From Calendula officinalis (taxonomy: Eukaryota > Streptophyta > Magnoliopsida > Asterales > Asteraceae): a DNA stretch of 64,000 nucleotides. A program made the position numbers and the translations under genes. The notes under the pieces are model-generated. The model was not told where the DNA came from. It made no database searches and saw nothing but the letters and a program-made list of their open reading frames with translations. Shown piece by piece: positions 34,961 through 45,626 of the stretch. The DNA is taken from positions 7,059,501 through 7,123,500 of the forward strand of contig OY970835.1 of assembly GCA_963853835.1 (NCBI GenBank). The letters run 5' to 3'. Every line of letters begins with the position of its first letter. Positions within the stretch are counted from its first letter, which is position 1.

Positions 34961-37405
34961 GGTAAGTTTCCTCAATTATTAAAATGATGGTATGAGGTTC
35001 GTGTTTTATTGATGAATTGTCACACGATTTGGTGCTAAGGCGAGATGACATGTATAAGTATGGGTGAATCGTTTGGTGTGGAAAGGTACTCGGGGACGGT
35101 TTCCCCGGTTCGTTATGTGTAAAGGTATGATATGCGTGGGTGAGTTGGCGGTTGGTATGTCGCGGATAATTAGGATACTAAAAGATATATTATCACGGGA
35201 ATAGTAGATGATTTCAATGAAAGGATGGTAGTACGCGGAAGTACTAAGACTTAGTGAGAATGATATATATGGATGGGAAACCATGTAAGGAAAAAGTTCA
35301 AAAGTAAAACCGTAGCACTTGGCGGGAAAAAGGATAAGTGATGTGGTATTATCATATGATAATGGTAAAGAAAAGAATGATGAAAAATATAGTGAAGTTT
35401 TAAAACTCGTAAATAGGAAATATGAGGAAAAGAATAAGTATCGGGAATGACAAATTTAGTAATTGAATATGGTTGAGTACAAGTTGACATTTAGTAGTGA
35501 TAAAAGTTTGTATCATGGAAGATAGATTCGATGCTAAGGGTAAAAGGTTAATTAATGGTAAAATGTCCTAGAAATGGTATGCTAAGACAAGGGTAACAAT
35601 TAATTATTGGAAAAAGGACATATAAAAAGTGTGATAGCTTATGTTTGGATTATGGATCGGAGTCAATTGGTTGACTCGAGTTGACCGGGTGATTCGGTAA
35701 AAATGTGGATAATTGAATGCAATGGTTGTTACCTAGGTGGTGAATGAAAGATTGTAAATTTTAATAATGAGAAAATAAATCGACAAAAGACGATTGGTAA
35801 ATGAGTAGATTGGTGGAAAGCATTAGGAATGATTATGTATATACCGGGTGGTATAAAGGGATAAGTGGGAGTAATGGTCTATGAAATGAATATGATTTTC
35901 GGAAGGTAATATTATGTGAAATGTGGGGAATTGTAAATTGAATAGAGAATGTGATTAGTTATGAAAGAAAATGATAGCATGTTGCTAAGTGTTTGATGCA
36001 TACATGAATTGTATGCAAGATAGAATGGTATCGTATGGATCTTGTTAGATTGGAGGCTTTCCGGCTAACGAGATTTGATGGGTCACTATGGATTGGAGGC
36101 TTTCCAATCATTGTGACAATTTTGATCGTGATGGATTGGAGGCTTTCCGATCATCTCGATAAGATAGTTAAAGTATAATTTCTTATATCAGGGATATGAT
36201 GTTTGTATCTGACGTATGTAGAACCGTATGGTTAGTTATTGTTATGATTTAATGGCAAGTGAGGACTTGGGTTGAAAACACGGGTCGTGTTTACGTATAG
36301 GTAGGTGTAGGAGATGCCTACAAGTATATAAGTTATGGGAAGAGATTCTTATAGGAAGCAAGACTTAATGGTAGCCGATGAGTGGAGAAAATCGGATGAT
36401 AAGTGGTTATGTCAGAATTCGATGTAAATGAGGCTCTAAAGCCGATAATTGAGAATTGCAAGTGTGGTATGAAATTATTTGAAAGAAATTGTAAATGTTA
36501 TAAGTATTTGAATAGAAATAAAAAAATAATAATAATATAAAAAAAATAGAGATTGGTATTGCTTTAGATGGAAATTGTGAATCGATTGTGTAAATAGAAA
36601 TCAAGGAAAAGAGAAACAATTGAGAAATGAGGTATAGAAATTGGAATTTGGGAATAAAAGTTTGGGAAGTGATGTCTTACTAGTAAAGGTTATGTGAATT
36701 TTGCAAAGTAAGTTTGACTTTATTCATAAGTCAAGGTTGGTCAACTAGTGGATTGTTGTCTTTGATCAAAATTGGATTTTGAGTTTCATTTAAATGGTTA
36801 GACGAGGATAAGAACATAATGTATCGCCTACGTGTATATGATAATGGTAAATTGATGGAAATAATTATAGTGTGCAACTTTGACCGTTTGGTGTTTCGGG
36901 TCGAATTTGGGAGTTGAGTATATGATTGTTGATTAATCATGAATGTAAGGTCGATTATAAAGGAAATGATGATTAATGGAACCTCTAGTGAAAAAGGAAA
37001 TTGTCAAAGTATGGTTGACTTTTTGCTTAAGTCAAAGATTAGACGATGTTGACAACTTGGTCAAAGCTAGATGTTGACTATCGTTTTGATTCATTGGCTA
37101 ATAGTAATGATTGAGTCATATCGTCCCTATGTGGATAAAAGAATTGGTTAAATGATTTAAAGTGTTATGGCCAAATTGTGGAATTTCGACCCGTTCAGGT
37201 ATTATGGACTAAAGGTTGATTATTTTGACCCGTTTGGGCCTACGGGGATAAATGGATGTTTAAAATGAATATTGTTACTAGATTGAAATAGTAAGAGTTC
37301 GATCGTGTTAAACGCAGGGGGATGAGATCGGAATGCTCGGTTGAATGTGGATCGGGAATCTTTAAGTAGATTCCGAGGACGGAATCCTTTTAAGGGGTAG
37401 ATAGT
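34961..37405 (+). other. coding-poor interior of element B
   Basis: About 2.4 kb without pol homology and without credible ORFs; those at 35006-36940 on the minus strand are AT-skew artefacts. The notable structure is a three-hairpin array at 36039-36160. The last 50 bases (GATTCCGAGGACGGAATCC, then the polypurine tract) match the end of element A. Confidence 0.75.
36039..36160 (+). repeat. three stem-loops at 43-nt spacing with constant apex
   Basis: HP1 36039-36074, HP2 36082-36117, HP3 36125-36160. Each contains ATTGGA-GGCTT-TCC, with pentaloops at 36055, 36098 and 36141 (exactly 43 nt apart). Lower stems differ but pair: GTTAG/CTAAC, GTCAC/GTGAC with ATG/CAT, and ATCG/CGAT with GATG/CATC. 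One unpaired base (A or G) sits just below the apical stem in each. Confidence 0.85.
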
Positions 37406-39760
37406 TGTAACAACCCGAAATTTTGTACCGAATAAATTATGGGAAAAATATGATAAATAAGGATAAATCATTTAAAAACCGTGGGATTTGGTTTCGTGTC
37501 AATCGGATATCGTTTGCTATGTGAAATCCATCGTTTAAGCTGAAACAAAGATTGCTGGAAAAGTTCACGCCCGAGTTCACGCCTCGAACTAGTTCACGAT
37601 TGAGTTCACGGCGCGAACTTTAGTTCACGACCGTGAACTACCGACAGAGACTTTTGGGATCTGACGCGGGAAGTTCACGCCTGAGTTCACGGCGCGAACT
37701 TTTGCTGAAGCTGGATAAAATCGGGATTTCAGCCATTTTGTGCAATTTAAAACCTAGAACTCCTCTCTACATGTGAGTATACGTTTTTGAGTGGAAAAGG
37801 TCGTTTGGAGCTGATTTTGGACTCCAAATCATGTGATTCTCACTCCATTGTTGAAATATAAGGTAAATCTCTACTCCTTTTAGTTATGGATGATGTTTTT
37901 GGGTGAAAATGGTAAAGTATGCAAACCCTAAGTTGGAGGGTTTGTAATGGGTGATGAAATTGGGTTTATATAACTTAGATCTACAACATATTGTCAAGGA
38001 AAATGTGTTCATAGCATGGATTTGATGATTATCTAGCTAGTTATGAACTTTATTTGGGGGAAAATGGTGGTTTGGGTAACCTACCAAGTTATCTTTGGGG
38101 AAGATGACTAAGATGAGTGTAGAACACTCTTTGTAAGCTTAAGAACCTTGTGTTCTTGTTAGATTTGAGTTTTGTTGATGGAAATCTCGAACTAGGGTTT
38201 GAGATTCCACCAAGTTTGATGAACTTGGTGGTTAAGGAGGTTATTTTAGATTGATTAGTGACTAGTTATGGATAATAACTGGATTATATGATGATATTGA
38301 TGGTAGGTCAAGAAGACCCAAAGATTGGTGACATTTTACAAGTTGGAAAGCAAGGATTCGTGTCAATGGGCACGATGTGGAGTTAACTTGGCTAAGGTGA
38401 GTACATGAGACTTTTACTGAGTACATAGCAAATGATTTTATAAACTATGATGTTTTTATGAGTCTTTATTAATAAATGTTTTTAATAAAGATATGATTAA
38501 AAGGATAAGAGAATGCAAGTAATAGACTATTTAAGTATGTCTAAATGACTAATGATTTTTGAAAGAGATATGATAATGAAAAGTAATTAATAATTCTTTA
38601 TTAATATATTGTTTGACTAAGAGTAATGATTAAGAAAGTATGATAATTGGCTTATTAATAATATGTATTAATTAAGCTAACAACAAATGATTTCCATGTA
38701 TCAAGTATCGATTGGTAAACTATACTAATAAAGGCAATGACTGAATTGTTAAGAAGATAGGTATAAGTGACTAGTATTACTTATATACTCTAGTCGATGT
38801 AGAGATAAAATATTTATGATTTTGGGTAATAAGAAGTGAATCTTATTAGTGGACTAAATGATGAAGTCTATGACGATAATGATAAGAAAAGATAAATGAA
38901 ATATGACTATTTTAAATGAGAATAATAAGATAATTAGAATAGATGTATTCTAATTTATGTTTGATTATGAATTTGTGGGACTTAGGCCCGTATTTGATGA
39001 ATTCAATGTGTGTAAAGGAAATATCCGGATAACGATAACCCATTTATGGGGGAGTTGAGATTACTACTTGGGGCGGTACCTCCCTGCGCAAGGGTAGTAT
39101 ATCTATGTGAACGATAACCCGACAATAGGGGGACTATGATAACCCAATAAAAAGGGGAATTACGATAACCCGCGAGGCGGGGGAGTTGGAGATCTTGGTA
39201 AGTTTGGGAGAACCCCAATTACCATGTGATCTTGTGATGATAACCCACATCGGGGGAGTTTGCTTCGGAATAATCCGTGGCGTATGTGATAAAGGAGTAA
39301 GCTTATGGATAGCTTACATGTATGTGATTATGTGATGAGTAAGCTTACAATTAGCTTACTAGTAAATATGAATAAACGATAAGAATATAAATTGATAATT
39401 AATAAGAGAATAAAGAAAAGTAAAGAATATGACTTATTATAACTGAGTATGGGTCGAAAACCCATGTATCTCACGAGACTATTCTTTCTCACGTACTACT
39501 TTGTTTTTGTGGCTATGTACTCAAGTTCTGGATCGAAGGATTAGAAGGTCCCGTTAGAAGTGGCCTAGTGTTGATCAGCTCGGGAGCTCGTAGGTAGATC
39601 CCGTTATCCTATGGTTATGATATTGTTTTGTAACACCGGTTTTAAACTCTGATAATATTTTCAAAGGTTTTTGTTAAACCGTATTTTGAGACCTTGAGCT
39701 TTGTAATATTATTATTTAAAAATATGTTTTAAATGATGTTTTAAAAATTGAGGTGTTACA
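37406..39760 (+). repeat. 3' LTR of element B (2355 bp)
   Basis: Third copy of LTR B, starting TGTAACAACCCG and ending GGTGTTACA. It is directly followed by the TGTCG duplication at 39761-39765. Confidence 0.95.
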
Positions 39761-39765
39761 TGTCG

Positions 39766-40019
39766 CTGCTTGCTGCCGGTTCTCCTTCCCACCTTTGCTG
39801 ACTATCCAATTCCTCCGGCTCAACTCCTCCGGCAACCACTAGAAACTTGGGCGAAATTCCTTTCACCCTCCCAGGCTTCTATCATAATGAAAGTACAACT
39901 TCATGTTATTACCAAGTTATTTTATCTTTATACGATTTTCCATTATGTTGAAAAATATGAAATTAGCAAGTATGTTTGTTAATTAGGGACTTAGGATTAA
40001 TATCTAGCTATTATACTTC
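39766..40019. other. flank of element B, nothing recognised
   Basis: Short open frames exist but no family is evident. Read on the minus strand it does not continue the MACPF gene that lies on the other side of element B. Confidence 0.6.
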
Positions 40020-40400
40020 ATTCAAAGTTGCAATCTTTTCACTATAGGGTTCCATTGACAAAAAATAATTTATAAGAAAGTTCAATGTTAGAGATGATAG
40101 TGGTACAAAAATGATTTTGATTATTTGGAAAGCCTGGATCTTAATGGTCAACTTGATATATATTATCACTTTTTGATAAATGATAATAAATTTGATAACT
40201 TGAAGGTAATTGCGGACCTCTCTCGATTGATTGTGGAAACGGGAAAACATCATTTTTTTCATTAAGTTTATAGGTTAATTATTAAAGTTAACTTTGATTT
40301 TGCGTGTCGCAACCGCAACTGTTGAGCGATGTTTTTCTGCAATGAAACTATATTTTTGGTTTTTAATCTTATTATATATTGGGCGTGGAAAATTGTGCTA
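40020..40400 (+). pseudogene. remnant of a hAT-type transposase C-terminus
   Basis: Around 40215-40260 the plus strand encodes LSRLIVETGKHH. Around 40302-40350 it encodes VATATVERCFSAMKL. The second motif is the hAT dimerisation (hATC) signature of TTF/zinc-finger MYM-type transposase-like proteins. The two lie in different frames with stops between, so only a decayed C-terminal piece remains. Confidence 0.7.
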
Positions 40401-40702
40401 CCCCTGAACTTTTGTCCTAGGTCCGCCACTGACCCATGTGGAAAAAATTGGTAAAATTTTCTTTTAGTGGAAATTTTTATATGGTCTTCACTTAAATTTG
40501 TATGAAGACCCCAGTTAACTTTAGTCCTGGATTCACCACTGGGTGCAGTGGATACGTGTGAACTTTCATAGTATTGTATGATTCATGAGTGAAGTTCTTG
40601 AGTGGACCATCTTCGAGTTGAAAGATCATGGGACAGATGAGAGGTGTTGAAGATGAGTTGGTTAACAATTGTTTTTTTTTTTTTTTTTTTTTGCCTTCTA
40701 GA

Positions 40703-41258
40703 TAGGGATGTGTTCGGTTCCGGAACCGGACCGAACCGGACCCGGTAAACCCGGTTACCGAAAATAGGAAATTTCAAGGACCGAGAACCGGACCGGTTAA
40801 ACCGGTTCCGGGCCCGGTCCGGTTCCGGGTCGGTTCGGTCTTCAAGCGGGTTTAGAACCGGTAAACCCGGTTTTTGTGTTTGCCATCCGATTTTACATTT
40901 TCGGTGCATATTTTCATCTTAAAATATATAAATTAAATATTTTAGCGTACTTTTAATAAAAGTATGATGTTTGCGGGGGTTCACGGGCTGTTTCAAGTAA
41001 AATATGTTTCTATTAAAAGCCTATAAACCTATTATTTCGACATATATATATGAAAACTCGTAAGTCTATATACCTATTTAAATGCCGGTTCCAAACCCGA
41101 AAAAACCGGAACCGAACCGGGACCGGAACCGGTAAACCCGGTTTGTTAATTTTTATCAAATCCAAGAACCGGGAACCGGACCGGTTAAGCCGGTTCCGGT
41201 TCGGTTCGGTGCCGGTTCCGGTTCGGTCCCGGTTTTCCGGTTTTTATACACACCCCTA
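40703..41258. mobile_element. hAT-type MITE with CCGGTT/AACCGG interior
   Basis: Termini TAGGGATGTG and CACACCCCTA are inverted. A perfect 8-bp target duplication CTTCTAGA (40695-40702, 41259-41266) is diagnostic of hAT. The ends are dense in ACCGGTT, GAACCGGAC and GGTTCCGG words able to fold back, with AT-rich DNA between. ORFs here (40583-40909 minus, 41050-41265 plus) are repeat artefacts. Confidence 0.88.
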
Positions 41259-41854
41259 CTTCTAGATATAACCTCAGGCCCGTAAAGGCCTTTTAACAAC
41301 GTCAACCTTAACAGAAAAGATACATTTATACATTTTAGAGGTATGTGACTTAATTTTGTCTATCGGGTTTCTATAATTCTTCTTGTGTGAGGTGACAAAG
41401 TGGTTGGTTTGGTCGTATAATGGGTTAAAACCTATGTCGAAACTTGAGGTCGGGTCAGGTTTACCCGCAAACATTTTATTCGATTTAAAAAGTACAAAAA
41501 ACTAATGCGGTATACACGATTACAAAATTACGATAAAATCTAAAATTAGACAAACGATTTTAGGAGTTTCTTTTGATTGATTTTGACTTCTTTGACCCTT
41601 TACCTTCTTAGCTCAGATTTTTCTCCATTTTAACCCAAATATGGATTTATATTGCCAAGGGTTATAAACGATTACTAAAAGGTGTAACCAAGAACCGAAA
41701 AGATTTGCAATATAAGATGATAAAAAAGAATTATGCATTGATTGGTGTTCACGTAGAGTATGGGCCCACAAAAAAAAGTCGAAAGGTGAAGACACTATTT
41801 AATCAATGTTATTTTTAAGTTAAAATACAAAAAACGTATGAAACATGACAAAAA

Positions 41855-41927
41855 GCGCCCATGGCCTAATGGATAATGCGTCTGGCTTCTAATTAGGCGA
41901 TTGTGGGTTCGAGTCCCACTGGGCGTG
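41855..41927 (+). tRNA. tRNA-Arg (UCU)
   Basis: 73 nt beginning GCGCCCATGGCCTAATGGAT. The anticodon loop is CTTCTAA (anticodon TCT), the T-arm GTGGG-TTCGAGT-CCCAC, and the acceptor strand TGGGCGT with discriminator G. All stems pair, the anticodon stem using several G-U pairs. No intron, no encoded CCA: a nuclear-type, probably functional gene. Confidence 0.93.
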
Positions 41928-42351
41928 ATCTTATTTTAATTTTTTGTTTTTACCGACAAACATAAAATTCAAATATTTTAGGTTTTGTCCCGTTAGGTGT
42001 TATTTTATTTTATGGAAAATGATAACGACAGCCACTAAGACGTCAAGACACGCATCAAAAACTTGTACAATAATCAATAACCGCCCCCTGCATTTTAGGA
42101 ATCAACCCCTACCACTGAAAATACAAACGATTGACAGCCCTAACAAAACCCTTAGGTGCTGTTTGGTTCGCAGAATGTTTCTGATTGAATTGGAATCTAG
42201 GAAGGAATTGGAATCCGTCAGGAATTGGAATTCAATTCCATACTCTGTTTGGTTGGCATTGAAGGGAATTGGAATCCAATTCAATATTCTGTTTGGTCGA
42301 CATGAATTAGAATTGCAATTATCTAAAATGACGAATTTACCCTTATTAATG

Positions 42352-42705
42352 GTAGTGGTTGGTTGGTAGTGGTGGGTGGTGGTGGTGGCGGTGGGTAGTG
42401 GTGGGTGGTGGTGCTGGTGGGTGGTTGTGGTGGCGGTGGGTGGTGGTGATGGTGGATGGTGGCTACGGTGGATGATGGTGGTGGTGGCGGGTGGTGGCGG
42501 TGGTGGTGGTGGCGGTGGTTGGTGGTGGTTGGTGATGGCGGTGGTTGGTGGTGGTTGGTGTTGGCGGTGGTTGGTGGTGGAGGTGGTTGGTGGTGGCCGT
42601 GGGTGGTGGTGGAGACGGTGGTGGTGGGTGGCGGCGGCGGTGGTCGGTGGCGGTTGGTGGTGGTTGTGGCGGTAGGTGGTTGTGGCGGTGACGGTTGGTG
42701 GTGGT
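42352..42705. repeat. GGTGGT/GGCGGT-rich minisatellite
   Basis: About 350 bp with almost no C on the plus strand except in GGCGGT, made of GGTGGTGG, TGGCGGTGG and GGTTGGTGG words. It resumes for about 40 bp after the nested hAT MITE (from 43101). All long ORFs read across it (Val-Gly-Trp or Pro-Thr-His rich) are artefacts. The G-run density gives quadruplex potential. Confidence 0.93.
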
Positions 42706-43100
42706 TAGCCGTGCACAAAATAACTGAAACCGAAACTGGTACCCGAACCGCAACCGAAATCGGTCAAAACCGGTTTTGACCATAACCGGTTCGGTTATTG
42801 AGTAACCGATCGGTTAGTAACCGGTTGGGGTTTTTATGGTTCGAACCGGTTAGTAACCGGTTAACCGAACCGGTTTTGACTCGAAACCGACCGCAAATTT
42901 GGTCAACACACTGGTTTTGACCGGTTAACCGGTTTGTAACCGAAACCGAACCGGTTACAATACCCATTACACCGGTTAGAGTTTCCGAGTCCCCAAAGAA
43001 ACCGGTTAACCGAAAACCGGTTTTGACCAGCTTTGACCAAAACCGGTTTGGATCAAACCCGAAACCGGTTTGGTCAAAAACCGGTTTGTGTGCATCCCTA
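42706..43100. mobile_element. hAT-type MITE nested in the minisatellite
   Basis: Termini TAGCCGTGCAC and GTGCATCCCTA. The flanking 8 bp GTGGTGGT occur on both sides (42698-42705, 43101-43108), although in a GGT-repeat target this could arise by chance. The interior is AACCGGTT-rich like the element at 40703-41258. Confidence 0.75.
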
Positions 43101-43481
43101 GTGGTGGTGGCGGTGGGTGGAGGTGGTGGCGGTAGGTGAAGGGTATAAAGGTAAAATAAACATTCCATCCAATCTTGGAATTCAATTCCATCAATATTTG
43201 GATGGAATTGAGATTCCTTCATTTGGTGGAATGTTTCCATCATTTAGGAATCCAATTCCATCCATTTTTTTGAACCAAACACTGGAATCTGATGGAATTG
43301 GATTCCAATTCCCTCAAATTCCATTACTTTCCAGCGAACCAAACACCACCTTATTTTATTTTCAAAGATTGGATCAGTTATGAATGGTTATTTTATTTCA
43401 AATTTAGTAACTAAATCCATACGAATATATAAATTTCATAATCGAATCCCCAATCTCCCAACTTTTTTGTGGATTTCATCA

Positions 43482-44742
43482 ATGTCGATCATTGGCGGTG
43501 ATGTTGAATCGGTGGCGACTTCCGTACCGAGTTCTACCGCCGGATCGGCGCCGGCGACTCCTAGAAACCGGGTCAAATTTCTCTGCAGCCATGGCGGCAA
43601 GATCCTCCCTCGCCCCGCCGACGGCCATCTCAAGTACATCGGCGGTGAAACCCGCGTTATCTGCGTTCTTCGCGACATTACATTACCCGGTATTATCTCG
43701 AACCCTAACACTCTGTAAACCCCAATTTGGCAATCAAATTAGGGTTTCAGTTTCAAATTTCATATATTTAACGATCGTATATTGGTGGAATACATAGGTA
43801 ATTAACCGTCATTGATTCAACAAATTCAAGTTAATCATATAATCATACATAATCAATCAATCGTAAATAAATACAGTAAATTCGTAGATGGAAGAATAAC
43901 ATAGTGAAATTAGGCGCGAATTTACATGTTGATGAATGCAATACACAACTGAAACGATCCACGAAACAATCACCAAACATCTAATCAGCGTTTAATTCAC
44001 ACTTCATTGATCTATAATCCTTGTTCTGAATTGCCATTTTAATCGAACTTTTTGCAGTACAATACACAATTCAAATATTTCAATTTAGGGCTAACTTTGA
44101 TTCAATTCAACAGAACTTATGATGAAGCTTACAAGCATGTTCGATGGTGAAATGATCCTAAAGTACCAGTTAGCCCCTGAGGATCTTGACATATTAGTTA
44201 CAGTTAAATCTGATGAAGATGTTCGTCACATGATTGAAGAATGTGATCGCCATGAATCCTTAGGAGCGCCAAGGCTTCGAGCTTTCCTTTCTCCAACAAA
44301 ACCTATCAACAATTCAGATCACCAATCTCTTGAACAAAGATACATCAATTCCATCAATGGCATTCTTGTAAATTCAAAACCACTTTCAACTAACACTAGC
44401 TACACAACATGTAGTGTTTCCTCTGCTTGTTCCTCCCCACCATCACCGCCGGAAACCACCACCACTGCCGCCAGTAACCACCTACGACCGCCACAACACC
44501 ACCACTTCCACCACCAACAGCCGCCACAAGGCCACCATTCTCCCAAACCGCCACTAGACCGCCACCCGAACAAGAGTAATTTCAGGAAGCAAACAGATTA
44601 TAACACAAGAACAAATAAAGGAGGTCATATGAACTATTATCAAAAGGGTTCATTTAATGATGATTATAATGGGAATTGTAGGTTTGAAAGAACCGATAGT
44701 CCTCCAATCCCTGGTGATCTGTTACAAAGGTCTAGCCGTTAA
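43482..44742 (+). CDS. PB1-domain (Phox/Bem1p) protein
   Basis: Exons 43482-43689 and 44114-44742 join in phase 1 (G|AA codon) across a GTATTA...CAACAG intron to give 278 residues. The PB1 domain covers about residues 29-128: RNRVKFLCSHGGKILPRP, then DGHLKYIGGETRVICV, ELMMKLTSMF, KYQLAPEDLDILVTV and SDEDVRHMIEECDRH. The basic Lys near the start and the later acidic DEDV cluster are the PB1 dimerisation surfaces. After the domain comes a low-complexity Pro/His/Ser-rich tail with PPQHHHFHHQQPP. There is no kinase or other domain, so it belongs to the short plant PB1 family, probably a protein-interaction adaptor of unknown pathway. I chose the ATG at 43482 because the preceding in-frame stretch does not resemble the family. 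Confidence 0.88.
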
Positions 44743-45587
44743 TAAATCAAGAAAAAAGTTGACAAAAATGGTCTGATATGTAAGCCTCTGTCTGACTATT
44801 TTTGTTTGTAAATAGTTACTTAGAAATGTAAATAGATGAAATGTGATGTATACTTGTAAAGCCGGATATATGTGATTTATGTACCATAACTTTTAGTTCA
44901 TACATGATACTGTGCAAGTTTTATAACAAACTATACAACTAAACTAAACAATAGTTGTGGTGATTGAAGTAAAAATTATAGTACATAAATCACCATGCAT
45001 TTTATATATGTGACAATATGCAGATTTGGTGTTTTCTGTTACCAAGACCTTGTTTTAGGGCTGTCAAATCATGCTGTCGTTTCGTATTTTTGGGTAACAT
45101 GACACGACATACATTTTTGTTCTCAACACGAACACGATAAAACATGAAGTCGTGTTTTATTTTGCTAACACAAACACACAAAATTAAAAAACGATAAACA
45201 CGGCAAACATGACAATATATGATAAGTAACAAAAATATCAAATTTTTTACTTAGCATATGCTTAAAAATCGACAAACACGATAAAACACAACAAAAATAT
45301 AATATAAGCTACTACTAAATATTCTCAAAATCATAACTATCATGGTAATTTCATGTTAATCTCTGAACCTAAAAGACAATTCAAATTTCAATTTCATCCC
45401 AATTTCGTATATTTTGTCTTCCCTGATATTATTCATAAATTAACATTAAACGAGTGCAAAATCTTGCAAGATCACATAGTCAAACTTAACTTATTTCAAC
45501 CCATAATTGCAATTACACTCCCACACTACACCTTAAACACACTCCTAACACCAAAATTGAGACAAACATCTCTCATCTCATTCTTAA

Positions 45588-45624
<37 letters not shown>
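44743..45624. other. PB1 gene 3' region, dispersed repeat and poly(A) tract
   Basis: The first 150 bp are probably PB1 3' UTR. From about 45055 to 45350 lies an ACACGA/TCGTGT-rich repeat related, in inverse orientation, to 11690-12070. A run of about 33 A residues occupies 45592-45624, directly at the 3' end of the GARS coding region. The ORF at 45353-45628 runs into that tract and is not credible. Confidence 0.6.

Positions 45625-45626
<2 letters not shown>

Larger units (their letters stand above)
30065..39760 (+). mobile_element. element B: complete non-autonomous LTR retrotransposon
   Basis: LTRs at 30065-32419 and 37406-39760 (2355 bp each), a 5-bp target duplication TGTCG (30060-30064, 39761-39765), a PBS TGGTATCAGAGC at 32423-32434 and a polypurine tract AAGGGGTAGATAG at 37392-37404. 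Without the nested solo LTR A the interior is about 3.26 kb. It shows only a degraded gag trace and no RT, RNase H or integrase, so it resembles LARD-type elements that depend on an autonomous partner. The gag trace, PBS, polypurine tract and end of the internal region match element A closely, suggesting A or a relative as that partner. Confidence 0.92.
42155..43350. mobile_element. PIF/Harbinger-like element, 1196 bp, with internal minisatellite
   Basis: Ends GGTGCTGTTTGGTTCGC and GCGAACCAAACACCACC are inverted with one mismatch. The target duplication is TTA (42152-42154, 43351-43353). Sub-terminal regions carry inverted GGAATTGGAATCCAATTCC-type words. The middle is a GGTGGT-rich minisatellite with a hAT MITE inserted. 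The right end lies 131 bp before the PB1 gene start codon and could affect its promoter. Confidence 0.85.

Noticed and set aside
41944..42369. 141-residue ORF after tRNA-Arg
   Set aside because: It runs across the MITE terminus and its GGAATTGGAATC repeats; no domain.
42323..42783. Overlapping long ORFs on both strands (Gly/Trp/Val-rich and Pro/Thr/His-rich)
   Set aside because: They are translations of a GGTGGT minisatellite; no start context, splice sites or domains.
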